64,000 nucleotides of DNA, from assembly GCF_000717335.1 (NCBI RefSeq), contig NZ_JNYZ01000017.1, forward strand, positions 100,414 through 164,413, read 5' to 3'. The translations under genes were made by a program, and so were the position numbers. Of the stretch, positions 8,770 through 18,267 are shown in pieces; position 1 is the stretch's first letter, and every line of letters begins with the position of its first letter. The DNA is from Amycolatopsis jejuensis. GTDB lineage: Bacteria; Actinomycetota; Actinomycetes; Mycobacteriales; Pseudonocardiaceae. The notes below the pieces were generated by a model, which was not told where the DNA came from, searched no databases, and was given only the letters and a program-made list of their open reading frames with translations.

Positions 8770-9297
8770 TCAGGCGCCGACGGTGAGCTGAAGCAACGTG
8801 GTGGGTGCGTTGTTCGGATTGGCCCCGATGCCGACCGGAGTACTGCCGTAACCGGCGACATCGACCGTCGAATGCTGACCGGCGTCAGTCGTGAGGTCGG
8901 CTTTCATCTTGTGTCCGGCACCCGAGGTCCGGCCGTCGCCCCGGATTTCGAAGACGGCGGGGAGGCGGAGTTCGAGATGCCCGGTCGAGCCCAGCACCTT
9001 GAAACAGACCAGACCGTCTTTTCCTACGTTTTCCGTGGAGCGGACTTCGAGTACGCCGACATTTCCTACCGGTGGGGTAGTGCAGTCTGCGAAAACAATA
9101 TGGCCGTCTCCCGAGGTGAGGATGACGTGGTATTTCTGCTGGATCTCTGCGGCACCCGGATAGGAGTAATCCTCCACGAGTGGCGCCTGGCCGTCGGCGG
9201 CTGCGTGCGGTTTATCAGGCGCTGCTTGCGCGGTCCATAGGCCGAATGAAGCAATTGCGGCGGCCGCGCCGATGGCTCCCAAAGCCTTGATGTGCAT
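8770..9297 (-). CDS. Small secreted protein of unknown function
   Basis: 175 residues. It starts with a signal peptide (hydrophobic stretch from about residue 6, ending AQAAP near 26). The mature part is about 150 residues of beta-rich sequence with two cysteines (FADCTTPP and GLVCFKV), enough for one disulfide. I do not recognise a family. It is first in an operon with the pseudoprotease-lectin, so the two may act together outside the cell. The divergent neighbour on the other side is the large ALF-repeat toxin, with about 210 bases of shared upstream region. Confidence 0.75.
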   Translation of the reverse strand: MHIKALGAIGAAAAIASFGLWTAQAAPDKPHAAADGQAPLVEDYSYPGAAEIQQKYHVILTSGDGHIVFADCTTPPVGNVGVLEVRSTENVGKDGLVCFKVLGSTGHLELRLPAVFEIRGDGRTSGAGHKMKADLTTDAGQHSTVDVAGYGSTPVGIGANPNNAPTTLLQLTVGA

Positions 9298-9506
9298 GGC
9301 AATCCGTTCGATTGATGCGACAGCTCGTCCGCTTGGCTATCGACGCGAGCATCCGGATATTACCGATATCGAAGGTGATCAGTGTCACATGTCTTCCGGT
9401 TTGAAAGCATTGCTAGCGTGGTGCCGATCTTGCCTGTCGAACCATTTCCTTGCACTGCTCTTCACCTCGTTTCTTGTCACTACAAGACATTCACGAGAAG
9501 AGGGTC

Positions 9507-12500
9507 ATGAAACCGGTCCGAAGAACGTGGAGATTACGGCGCAATGCGCTGATCACCGCTCTGGTGACGGCACTGACCATGCAGTTCGGTGTCCAGCCTG
9601 CCGTCGCTGCCCCGGCCCCGCAGGAAGCGTCGGCCAGTTCGGAGCTGACGCCACGGGCAAAGGTCCTGGTCCTCTGGCGAGACGCCGGGTCCCAGGTCAA
9701 AGCGGCCGCCGAACGGGCGCTGACCGGGTCCGATGCGGACGTCGATGCGTTACTGAAGGACCACCTCGACCGGCTGTCCACAGTGGACGATCGGATTGCC
9801 GTGGACCAGCTGCTCTCATCCGGCGGTCCGGCAGTGAAGAGTGCCGCTCAGCGGGCACTCGATGCCGCGGACACCGATCCGAATGCGTTGCGGGCGTTCT
9901 TGACCGTCGGCTGGAACACCGCGTCGACCACCGACCTGCGCATCCGCGTCGACCAGATCCTCGCCGCCGGCGGGCCTCAGGTGCGGAGGGCCGCGCAGAC
10001 CGCACTGGACAACGGCAGTTCGGATGCGCTGCACGAATTCCTGACCACCGCGGCGCCGAAGGCCGAGGCGGTCGACCTCCGGATCCGGGTCAACCAGATC
10101 CTGGCCGCCGGTGGCAAGGAGGTGAAGGCCGCCGCGCAGGCCGCGCTCGACGACGGTTCGCCGAATGCGTTGCGGCTCTTCGTCGATCGCGAGTGGGAGG
10201 TCGCGGCCGCTCGCGACCAGGAGACCGACAGCATCCAGCAGCTGCTCGACCAGGCCAGGATCGCGGGTCTGCAGGCTGCGGAAAAGACGCAGGCAGCCAA
10301 GGATTCCGCAGGCCGGGCGCTGGAAGAAGCCGATAAAGCGCGGCAAGCCAGTGAGCTCGCGGAGAAAGCCGCGGAAGCGGCAAAGGACAATGCGGCCGGG
10401 GCAGCGGACGCCGCAAGCCGGGCAGCGACCGCAGCCGAGCGGGCCGCCCGTGCGGCGCAGGCAGCGATGGGCGCGGCCAATGCGGCGACGACTGCCGCGC
10501 GAATTGCCGCACGGGCAGCTTCGCGCGCCGCCGCTGCGGCAGCCAAGGCCGGGAATGCCTCGGCTGCGGCATGGAATGCGGCTGCTGCGGCGCGGGTAGA
10601 CCGCGGCAAGGCTGGGGATGCAGCGACGGCGGCGAAGGACGCGGCGGCAGCGTCAGTCGATGCGAAGAAGGCTCAAGACGCGATCGACCAGGCCCGGGTT
10701 GCGCTGGGACACGCACGCGAAGCGGTTGACGCGGCAGCTTCAGCCGGGCAGAACGCGGATAAATCCGCTGCGGCGGCGAGGGAAGCGGTCCGGTGGGCGA
10801 AGAACGCCGGTGCGGACGCGCATCAGGCGGAGGTCGCGGCGGCAACCGCGGCGAGGGAAGCGGATCGGGCGAACAGATCGGCCGCCGCCGCCCGTGCGTT
10901 TGCCGACGAGGCGGACGCGGCAGCCGTACAGGCTCGCGATCTCGCGGGCCGAGCCGCGATCGACGCCGCACTGGCGGCTGCGGCGGCCGACGATGCCGCG
11001 CAACATGCAGGTGAAGCCGAACACGCCGCGCAGTTGGCGACGGACCACGCCAACGCGGCGACGGCGGCAGCGAAGATCGCCGGCGACGCGGCGGCGCAGG
11101 CGAAGCGGATCTATGACGCCGCTCGGAAGGCCGACGCCGATCGGCTTGCCATCCAAGCGGATCAGGCGACCGACGCGGCGCACCAGGCACTTGACGTACA
11201 CGACCAGCTCGGCCTTACCCGTAAGTGGAACGCGGCGCAGGAAGCCCAGCGCGATGCCGAGACGAACCGGCTGATCGCCGAAGCGGCCGCGCCGGGAACC
11301 GATCCGGTCCTGGCCGTGACCGATGGCCGTAAGGCAGCTCTGCGGCTGTTCGCGATCGGCGGTCCATGGACCAAGTCGGCTGCCGAGGGTGCGCTTTCCG
11401 GGGCAGACTGTGAGGTCATCGAGTTCGTCCGCACCGGCATCACGCACGCCGCCGGGCTCGACGACCGCGAGACACTGCAGGAACTCATCGCCGACGCGGT
11501 ACCGGCCATGAAAACGGCCGGACAAAAGGCGTTGGCGGGCACTGATGCCGACGTCAAGCAGTTCCTGGCGGCGCCGCATTACCCCGGCGAGGACACCGAA
11601 TTCCGGATCAAGGTCGACCAGGTACTGGCCGCCGCACGCACTTCCGGCGACACCGTCGTCGTCTCCGAAGCGCAGAAAGCGCTCGACGCCGGAACCGTTG
11701 CCGCGTACCACCAATTCCTGGACAGCGGGCAGAACCTCGCCCGGGAGAAAGACGACCGGATCGCGCTGAACCAGCTGATCGCGAATCAGGTCACCGGACC
11801 GGAAACGCGGATGCTGGCCCAAGCTGCGTTGGCCGGTTCCCCGGATATCGTCCGGCAGTACCGTCTCGGCGGCCAATTTCTGGCGGCCCGGCATGACCGC
11901 GAATCCGCCGCGCACAACGCTGTTGTCGCCGGTCTGGTTTCGCAAACCACGTCGATTGCGGCGAAAGCTTCCGAAAATGCAGCGACGGCACAATCGGTCG
12001 CCGCGACGGCGCGACATGCCGCCCAGGAGGCCGAGGAATACGCCGGTCGCGCGCGTGGGTATGCCAAAGATGCCCTGACGTCAGCGAAGCAGGCAATCCA
12101 ATCCGCAACGGACGCACAGGAATCGGCGCGGCAAGCCAACCAGTCCGCTGCACAGGCTGCGGATGCTGCTACTCGTGCCTCGCAAGCTGCTGTCCGGGCT
12201 TCGCAATCCGCCATCTCGGCCCGACATTCCGCCAACATTGCGACGCGCTACGCACAGAGCGCGATCACCGCGGCACACCAGGCATATCAGGACGCCATCG
12301 ACGCCGGAAAGGACGCCAACGACGCGGTAGCAGCCGCGAATGACGCCCGGGACAAGGCGATAGCGAAGGCGAACCAGGAAATCGCCGACGCCAAGAAGAA
12401 GTTCGCCGACGATGTCAACAATGCCTGTAATGCGGTACCAGCAGGCCCCGCGCACGACGATTGTGTAGCCCGGGCTTCTCGGTTGGTGAACGACCCGAAG

Positions 12501-13454
12501 GGCGAGTCGGAGCGGAATGTCGCGGTCTGCAATCAGCTAAAGCAGTACAGCGAACAGACTTTCAACGACTGCCTGAAGGGCGCCTACAACCCGGCACTGA
12601 CGTATCTGATCAACAAGGCAATCGCGGACGCAAAACAACAGGCCGAAGACGCCGATTCAGACCGCTGGTGGACGATCGCCGGCGCAATCGTGGCCGGGGT
12701 CATTGTGGTCGGCGCAGGAATCATCTGCGCTGAGGTATGCACGGCGCCTTTGGTGGGCGCACTGGCCGGAGCAGAAGCCGGATTCCTTGCCGAGGCAGCC
12801 GGTGCGGGCCTGGAAATCACCATCGGAGCAGACCTCCTGACGGGAGTGGCGAGTGATTCGCTACTGGCGTCGAGGTTGGGTGCGCTGAGCTCGGAGCAGT
12901 TCCTTCAGGGAATCGCGGTACGCAACACCCTGGGCGACCTGGCACGGAATTTCGTTCGCAACGCCGCAGCATCATGTGGGGCTCGCCCGGCGGTTGTAGA
13001 CAGGGTTCCGTCGGCCGCAGGTACGTCGTTCTGCTTGCGGCCGGTTTTGTACGCGCGAGCTACCGCCGACCCCGAGGATCTCGGCAACCTGACGTTCCAT
13101 TATCGAAACGCAATCGGGCGTTTGCGTAGTCCGGAGAAAAACATCGCGGTGGCAAAGGTGCCAGGCTACAGAGATCCGACCGGCTTCCTTCCGGATGGCT
13201 ACATCGGAGCCATCAGCGGCGATGCCGGCCATTCGGAAAAGGTGATAATCGACACTCTGCATAAGGCGGGGATTGATCCGAAGCGTATCGAGCGGCTCTT
13301 TACCGAGCGTTCGCCTTGTGATGACTCGTGCGTCGCATTGCTTAACACGGAATTGAGCCCCGGAACAATAGTCGAGTATGCGGTCACCTATCTTAAGGAT
13401 TTCGACACGGCGACCCTGGAGAACCTTCTCTTGGAGCGGGTCAGAGGGTGGTAA
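9507..13454 (+). CDS. Secreted ALF-repeat/coiled-coil polymorphic toxin with C-terminal deaminase-type domain
   Basis: 1315 residues from ATG 9507 (purine-rich GAAGAGGG just upstream, and the signal peptide MKPVRRTWRLRRNALITALV follows directly). Residues about 40-250 carry ALF-type repeats (units such as AAERALTGSDADVDALL, LRIRVDQILAAGG). A long alanine-rich, heptad-like coiled coil follows (about 260-600), then more ALF repeats (about 610-790), a second coiled coil (about 800-1000), and a hydrophobic Gly/Ala segment near 1053-1100. The last 120 residues have a nucleic-acid/nucleotide deaminase signature: HSE (1242-1244) on a helix and TERSPCDDSC with Pro1270, Cys1271 and Cys1275, which would bind zinc together with the His. 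The layout (delivery part, pre-toxin, short C-terminal toxin) and the following small gene fit a toxin-immunity pair. The exact deaminase subfamily and target are not determined. Confidence 0.8.
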   Translation: MKPVRRTWRLRRNALITALVTALTMQFGVQPAVAAPAPQEASASSELTPRAKVLVLWRDAGSQVKAAAERALTGSDADVDALLKDHLDRLSTVDDRIAVDQLLSSGGPAVKSAAQRALDAADTDPNALRAFLTVGWNTASTTDLRIRVDQILAAGGPQVRRAAQTALDNGSSDALHEFLTTAAPKAEAVDLRIRVNQILAAGGKEVKAAAQAALDDGSPNALRLFVDREWEVAAARDQETDSIQQLLDQARIAGLQAAEKTQAAKDSAGRALEEADKARQASELAEKAAEAAKDNAAGAADAASRAATAAERAARAAQAAMGAANAATTAARIAARAASRAAAAAAKAGNASAAAWNAAAAARVDRGKAGDAATAAKDAAAASVDAKKAQDAIDQARVALGHAREAVDAAASAGQNADKSAAAAREAVRWAKNAGADAHQAEVAAATAAREADRANRSAAAARAFADEADAAAVQARDLAGRAAIDAALAAAAADDAAQHAGEAEHAAQLATDHANAATAAAKIAGDAAAQAKRIYDAARKADADRLAIQADQATDAAHQALDVHDQLGLTRKWNAAQEAQRDAETNRLIAEAAAPGTDPVLAVTDGRKAALRLFAIGGPWTKSAAEGALSGADCEVIEFVRTGITHAAGLDDRETLQELIADAVPAMKTAGQKALAGTDADVKQFLAAPHYPGEDTEFRIKVDQVLAAARTSGDTVVVSEAQKALDAGTVAAYHQFLDSGQNLAREKDDRIALNQLIANQVTGPETRMLAQAALAGSPDIVRQYRLGGQFLAARHDRESAAHNAVVAGLVSQTTSIAAKASENAATAQSVAATARHAAQEAEEYAGRARGYAKDALTSAKQAIQSATDAQESARQANQSAAQAADAATRASQAAVRASQSAISARHSANIATRYAQSAITAAHQAYQDAIDAGKDANDAVAAANDARDKAIAKANQEIADAKKKFADDVNNACNAVPAGPAHDDCVARASRLVNDPKGESERNVAVCNQLKQYSEQTFNDCLKGAYNPALTYLINKAIADAKQQAEDADSDRWWTIAGAIVAGVIVVGAGIICAEVCTAPLVGALAGAEAGFLAEAAGAGLEITIGADLLTGVASDSLLASRLGALSSEQFLQGIAVRNTLGDLARNFVRNAAASCGARPAVVDRVPSAAGTSFCLRPVLYARATADPEDLGNLTFHYRNAIGRLRSPEKNIAVAKVPGYRDPTGFLPDGYIGAISGDAGHSEKVIIDTLHKAGIDPKRIERLFTERSPCDDSCVALLNTELSPGTIVEYAVTYLKDFDTATLENLLLERVRGW

Positions 13455-13518
13455 GGTCACCTCAAGTGGTTCGCTGTCGAGTTCTGTTACGGGCTGACCT
13501 GAAATCGAGGAAAGTGAC

Positions 13519-13980
13519 GTGCCCGACCCCTTCGAGTTTGTCAAGAAGAGCCGACTGGACAATGAGCACGGTCTTCCTGTCCCGGCTCCTGCTGATGTCG
13601 TCGAGACCTGGATGCAGTTGGCCGAACTGGTTCGCTTCGAACTCGACCGAATCGGCTTGCCTGCATCGATCCAAACGAAAGATTCTCCGTGGGGCGACGA
13701 GCCGCCAGGGGTGTTGATCGAAGTGCACGAGATTGATCCATATGGCGTGATTGTCAAATGGCATCCACCCATCACGAGGTCGCCATCGTTCCGGGAGAAG
13801 TTGCGGGCGCAAGACTACGGAGATCCATTGTGGACGTACGTCGTCGAAGTGCGTCAAGTCATGGAGCAGGCCCTTTACCACATTCTCACCAGAGCCGGTT
13901 TCCGGATGTTCGTCGATACCGGCGAGCATGTGAGCCAGATCTTTCGGGTCATCGCCGAACCGTCACGGCAGTTGGAGTGA
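13519..13980 (+). CDS. Probable immunity protein for the upstream deaminase toxin
   Basis: 153 residues, GTG start with GAGGAA upstream, 64 bases after the toxin stop. Acidic, soluble, no signal peptide or membrane segment. Contains EVHEIDPYGVIVKWHPP and a helical C-terminal half (VRQVMEQALYHILTRAG). I recognise no named family. The base composition is visibly richer in A/T than that of the toxin's repeat region, as is the DNA of the toxin tip, which fits module exchange at the 3' end. The immunity role is inferred from position, size and lack of export signal. Confidence 0.65.
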   Translation: MPDPFEFVKKSRLDNEHGLPVPAPADVVETWMQLAELVRFELDRIGLPASIQTKDSPWGDEPPGVLIEVHEIDPYGVIVKWHPPITRSPSFREKLRAQDYGDPLWTYVVEVRQVMEQALYHILTRAGFRMFVDTGEHVSQIFRVIAEPSRQLE

Positions 13981-14003
13981 CCCACGCCGGTTGAATTGTC
14001 CTA

Positions 14004-14080
14004 GCTGAGGTGAGTAGCGGATGGATTTCCCGGTGGTCGGCAGTCTCTTGCCTGCCACCGGGGCAGCTGGTCACCTCAGC
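14004..14080. terminator. Nested long inverted repeat between convergent genes
   Basis: The outer arms GCTGAGGTGA (14004-14013) and TCACCTCAGC (14071-14080) are perfectly complementary; an inner stem CCCGGTGG (14029-14036) pairs with CCACCGGG (14055-14062). The right outer arm overlaps the stop codon of the minus-strand gene. Probably a bidirectional terminator for the immunity gene and the membrane glycosyltransferase-like gene. Confidence 0.6.
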
Positions 14081-15995
14081 GGTTCAGCTGATAAATCACC
14101 GCATCATCGTTGCGATAAACCTCATGCAGGAAAGGCTGCCCGGCCAAGTCGATCAATCCCTCGCCGGCATATGCGGGCTTCGGTGGGTCCGTCGGGCGGC
14201 CCAGGATCACCCAGTGGATGTTCAACCGCTCCACCGCCGCCCGCACGGCTGCATTCGTTTCGTACTCACGGAAATGCGCCGCCAGCAACACTGCATCCGA
14301 CGGCGGGCTCGTTCCGTCGTCGTGCGCGGCGACAGTGCGGACCCCGCTCAGCGCATACGTCCACGGGGTTCCGTCATAGCGGTCGTTCATCGCCCACTGG
14401 CCGGGTTTTGCCAGTTTCCCCAGTTCCACCATGGCGCGTTCTTCGCCGGGCGTGATGTTCTGGTTGCGCGGATTCGGGGACCAGTAACCGTCCGCGATGC
14501 GGTCACCATTCGTTCGCGCGTAAAGGCCTTTCGTGACACCCACGAAAGCCAGCAGCACCACCGCAGCAAGGGCGGCAGGTGGAATACGCGACGGAAGGTG
14601 TTCACGTAGCCACGCGTGCAGTGACGCAATGCCGTGGCCCGCAATGAACGACAGCGGCACGATCGCCATCGAAATGAACCGGAACGGGTCGTCCCACCAC
14701 GGACGCGCCAGCGCCATCACCAACGGTGCATTCGACGACGACACGGCCATGTAGAACAAGCCGCTGATCAACGCCGTCAAGCCGATCCAGCGCAGTGCGC
14801 CCAGCCTGCGGAAGAAGATAAAACCGGTGAGCAGCGCCGCGGACAGCCAAATCTGCGGATGCGGCTCGAAATGCTGGAAACCGAGCAGGGCGCCCAGCGC
14901 ATTCGTCGCGCGCCATTCGCTCGGCCAGCCCAGGTACGGCAGCGAGCTGTTCGCCAGCCCCAGCGCGCCGAACAGCTGCAGCGACGCCACGAGCACCGAC
15001 ACCACCGCGATCGGCACCAGCGCCAGCAGGTCCCGTCCGATCGACCGCCACTGCTCGACCCAGCGTTGCACCAGCAGCGGCCCGGCGAACAGGATCGCGC
15101 CGAACAGTGTCGACGAGTGGATGCACAGCAGCCCGACCGCCGACACCATCAGCAGGAAACCCGTATCGGGTGCGACGCGGTCCAGGTAGCGGCGAAGCAC
15201 CACCGCGGCCAGCGGCGTAAGCGCGAGGCCCAGCAGGAACGGGTACAGCGGCCCACGGTTCATCGACTCGTACAGGCCCATCACCGGCGCCGCCGACGCC
15301 AGCGCGACCGAGCCGGCCAGCACGGCGCGCCCGCGGAACGCGCGCACCATCACCACGAGCGACAGCGCCAGCAGTCCCGGCAGCAGCGCGGTGTTGACGT
15401 CGAGGATGAGCGGGATCGAGCCACCGCTGAGCGTGTACTGCACGGCTGCCAGCAGGTGGTACGCGTTGGGGTAGAAGGGCGGCGAGCCGTCGCCGTACCA
15501 GTTCACCGTGCCTGTGCCGAAGAGGCTGCCGTCGCCGGTGGAAGCGATGTAGCGGACACCGTTGGCCGCGTACGGCGCGTCGCCGCCCTGCGCGATCGCG
15601 CCGAGGTGACCCATGCCGCGTACGGCCGCGTAGAAGCCGATGACCGTCGCAAGCACAAGGCACGCGCCTACCGCCCAGTGCGCCCGCGGAGCCCACACGC
15701 GCGGCTCCGGTTCCGGCTGCCACCGCCGTACCGTGAAGCGCCGGAGCGCGAACGCGACGGCGGCGAAGATCACCGTGGTCAGCGCATACGTCCAGGCGTT
15801 GAACGGCAGCCCGACCGCGGACGCCCACGGCCCGGCGAGGCCGCCGATCGCGTAGCTCACCAGCGGCGTGAGACCGGCCAGCAGCCACCCGCGCAGCCCG
15901 GCGGCGGCGCCGGTGATCAGCCCGGGAATCCCGAGTACGAGCAGGCAACAGGCGATGCTCGCCACAACGGACAGCAATGTGGGTTCGCTCGGCAC
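14076..15995 (-). CDS. Large GT-C-like membrane protein, Rv3779-like (paralogue of 21090-23102)
   Basis: 639 residues from GTG 15995. This start is chosen because GAGGAAG lies six bases upstream and because it aligns with the paralogue's N-terminus; a longer ATG start at 16079 adds a non-conserved tail. About 12-13 hydrophobic helices are followed by a C-terminal soluble part of about 150 residues. Shared with the paralogue: GLAGPW, NGVRYIA.TGDGSL..G, NWY..GS...PN.YHL, RPWW.D..R.., NDR.DGT.W.YALSGV, and HFR.Y. The size and context match M. tuberculosis Rv3779, a membrane protein implicated in adding galactosamine to arabinogalactan; that equivalence is from memory and not proven. Likely uses a polyprenyl-phosphate sugar donor. 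Confidence 0.68.
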   Translation of the reverse strand: MPSEPTLLSVVASIACCLLVLGIPGLITGAAAGLRGWLLAGLTPLVSYAIGGLAGPWASAVGLPFNAWTYALTTVIFAAVAFALRRFTVRRWQPEPEPRVWAPRAHWAVGACLVLATVIGFYAAVRGMGHLGAIAQGGDAPYAANGVRYIASTGDGSLFGTGTVNWYGDGSPPFYPNAYHLLAAVQYTLSGGSIPLILDVNTALLPGLLALSLVVMVRAFRGRAVLAGSVALASAAPVMGLYESMNRGPLYPFLLGLALTPLAAVVLRRYLDRVAPDTGFLLMVSAVGLLCIHSSTLFGAILFAGPLLVQRWVEQWRSIGRDLLALVPIAVVSVLVASLQLFGALGLANSSLPYLGWPSEWRATNALGALLGFQHFEPHPQIWLSAALLTGFIFFRRLGALRWIGLTALISGLFYMAVSSSNAPLVMALARPWWDDPFRFISMAIVPLSFIAGHGIASLHAWLREHLPSRIPPAALAAVVLLAFVGVTKGLYARTNGDRIADGYWSPNPRNQNITPGEERAMVELGKLAKPGQWAMNDRYDGTPWTYALSGVRTVAAHDDGTSPPSDAVLLAAHFREYETNAAVRAAVERLNIHWVILGRPTDPPKPAYAGEGLIDLAGQPFLHEVYRNDDAVIYQLNR

Positions 15996-16191
15996 AGTCT
16001 TCCTCAGCTGGTGGTGGATCCGCCTGCCCCCGGGTAGCGGATCGGAATCGAAGCCCACATTAGCGGGCCGCATATACACTCGAACGGCTTATGTCCGGGA
16101 AGCAGCGCAGCGCGCTTGACTGGAACCGGTGAGCAGCCGTCGGCCAGGGGGTCGGCCGGACGGGTGAGGGGCGCGGGAGGCAGGGGGTCGC

Positions 16192-17721
16192 GTGGTCTAC
16201 GCGGTCGCAGGGGGATGGCTGGTGCTGGCTGCGCTGGTCGTCGCGACGTGGCGGCAGATCGCGCAGCACCGCGGATGGCGCGGGTGCGTCCTCGTGCTCG
16301 TCCTGGCTTTTTCGGTGCTCCACCAGCTGATGTTCGCCACCGAAACCGAGGACGCGTTCGTCAGCTTCCGGTACGCGCAGAACATCGCCGACGGCAACGG
16401 CCCGGTGTTCAATCCCGGTGACCGCAGCGAGGGGTACGGGAACTTCCTCTGGCTCGTGGTGATCGCGTTGCCGCGGGCGGCGTTCGGGGCCGAGGTGCCC
16501 GCGACGGCGGTCACGTTCGGGGTCATCGCCGTGCTGGGGTGCGTGGTGGTCGCGTACCTCCTCGCAAACCGGATCACCGCGCTCGCGCTGCCGGAAGGCG
16601 CCGAGCCGCGGCCGGCGGTCGGGATCGCGGCCGCGCTGCTCACCGCGGGCGCGAACGGTCTCGCCGTGTACGGGCCGTCGGGCACCGAGATGCCGATGTT
16701 CGCGTTGCTGGTCCTGTCTGTGGTGTACGCGCTGGTCGCGCGCCGTCCGCTGGTTGCCGGGGTGCTGGTGGCGGGCGCGGTGATGACGCGTCCGGAAGGC
16801 CTGGTGCTCGCTGTCCTGGGCGGGTTGTGGCTGGTTTCCGCTGCGATGCGGCGACGGCACAACTGGTGGGCGCCGGTCGGGTTCGCGCTGGGTGCGCTCG
16901 TGTTCCTGGTCCCGTGGGCGGCCTGGCGGGCCACCTACTACCAGCATTTCCTGCCCGGCACGGCGCCCGCACCCGGACTGGATTGGCCGTACCTGGGCAG
17001 CTTTGCCTTGGCGCACTTGGGTTTCCTGATCCCCGCAGCCGCGGCGGCCGGGGTGTTGATGATCATCCGGAGTCATGCGACCGAAGCCCGGTCTGCTATT
17101 TGGCTACTCTTTGCGCTCGCGCTATGTCATACTGTGTTCGTACTGATGTTCGAACAAGATGTGGATTCAGCTTGGCGGCTCCTCGCTCCCGTGCCGCCGG
17201 TGTTGGCGGTTGCCGCAGTGGGTGCGTACGGAGTCCTCGCCGCCGTACGTCCCTCGCCAAGGCCGCGCACGGTTTCGCGGACGGTGCCGGCCGCTGCAGC
17301 CGTACTCACCGGCGTGGCGGTTGCGGTCTCGGTGCTGAGCCCGGACCTGCTGGCGCGCGTCCGCGGGTGGAATGCGCAAGGCGCCCAGCTGGCCGAGATC
17401 GGCGACTGGCTGGCGCGCTACCTGCCACCGGGCTCGGTCGTGAGCGCCGGTTCGCCGGGGCTGCTCGCGAGCCGCGCCGGGACGCAGGTGCTGGTGGTCG
17501 GCCCGGACGCGGAACGGTCGACGCTGGCCGTCCCCGGCCGGTCGGGCTACGTCCAGCACCAGGACTGCACCGACGACCAGCCGGCGTGGTACCGCGTAGC
17601 GACATTCCAGCGCGCGGGCACGCCGTACTGGATCTCGGTGTACCCGAGGGCCGAGGACGCGAGCCGGTTGGTCGAGGAGCTGGACCGGGCGCCGGACTTC
17701 CGGTACGTGTCGTGCCCGTGA
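16192..17721 (+). CDS. aftB: AftB-like terminal beta-(1->2) arabinofuranosyltransferase
   Basis: 509 residues, GTG start preceded by GGGAGG. Multi-pass GT-C membrane enzyme with the acidic motif of the family in its first loop (TETEDAFVSFRYAQNIADG) followed by GPVFNPGDRSEGYGNFLW, and GPSGTEMPMF, MTRPEGL further on. In mycobacteria AftB caps the arabinan of arabinogalactan using decaprenyl-phosphoryl-arabinose. The C-terminal soluble tail of about 130 residues has WYRVATF and WISVYP. Shorter than the M. tuberculosis protein as I remember it (about 627). The setting among DprE1/E2, UbiA and Glf genes supports the role; a related arabinosyltransferase is the main alternative. Confidence 0.72.
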   Translation: MVYAVAGGWLVLAALVVATWRQIAQHRGWRGCVLVLVLAFSVLHQLMFATETEDAFVSFRYAQNIADGNGPVFNPGDRSEGYGNFLWLVVIALPRAAFGAEVPATAVTFGVIAVLGCVVVAYLLANRITALALPEGAEPRPAVGIAAALLTAGANGLAVYGPSGTEMPMFALLVLSVVYALVARRPLVAGVLVAGAVMTRPEGLVLAVLGGLWLVSAAMRRRHNWWAPVGFALGALVFLVPWAAWRATYYQHFLPGTAPAPGLDWPYLGSFALAHLGFLIPAAAAAGVLMIIRSHATEARSAIWLLFALALCHTVFVLMFEQDVDSAWRLLAPVPPVLAVAAVGAYGVLAAVRPSPRPRTVSRTVPAAAAVLTGVAVAVSVLSPDLLARVRGWNAQGAQLAEIGDWLARYLPPGSVVSAGSPGLLASRAGTQVLVVGPDAERSTLAVPGRSGYVQHQDCTDDQPAWYRVATFQRAGTPYWISVYPRAEDASRLVEELDRAPDFRYVSCP

Positions 17722-18267
17722 GTCGCTGACCTGCGGGGGAGCTGGGTGGCGCCGGAAGGGGACTTCTGGAGGGAAGGTGGTTGCCGGGAGAGGCAACGGA
17801 TGCCGAAGAGTGTTGCGGACCGGCGCAACCGGGCGGGAGCCCGACGGATCGGTGACGGCGATGCGTCTGGGGCGGGAGCGTCGCGGCTGCGGTGTGGTGG
17901 TGGCTGACGCTGTCGCGATGGTGGCTGAGCCGATGCGTCTGGGGTGAGAGCGTCGCGGCTGCGGTGTGGTGGTGGCTGAGGCTGTTGCGACGGTGGCTGA
18001 GTCGATGCGTCTGGGGCGGGGCTGTCGAGGCTGCGGTCGTGGCCGAGCGGTCGAACCATGGCCGAGCCGACGCGAGCGGCGGTGCAACAGCGACCGTGGT
18101 CCAGCCGGACCGCCGTCGACGCCGGGGCGATGCTGCCCGAGCAAGGCTGGGCTGGCGTGACCGGAGCGCGGAGCAACCGCAGCTCAGCAGCCCCACCGCG
18201 GCAACTGTGGCCCATCCGACGCGTCGATCACGGCGGCGAGAACCTACGGTTCCGTAACCTGGACTGC
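17722..18267. other. Long intergenic region holding a 72-bp tandem repeat
   Basis: 546 bases between the AftB-like gene and the PlsC-like gene, both on the plus strand. Several frames stay open on both strands only because the sequence is GC-rich and repetitive; their translations are low-complexity Arg/Pro/Gln-rich and start without a convincing ribosome binding site, so I call no gene. The tandem repeat is at 17860-18040. Confidence 0.6.
17860..18040. repeat. 72-bp tandem repeat, two full copies and a partial third
   Basis: The word GATGCGTCTGGGG begins at 17860, 17932 and 18004, exactly 72 bases apart, and copies one and two share GTCGCGGCTGCGGTGTGGTG and GTGGCTGA with a few substitutions. 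The third copy decays after about 35 bases. The unit length is a multiple of three, but no reading frame looks like a real protein. Confidence 0.8.

Noticed and set aside
10740..12017. Minus-strand frame inside the ALF-repeat toxin
   Set aside because: It results from the strongly biased alanine codons of the coiled coil on the other strand; Arg-rich, no motif.
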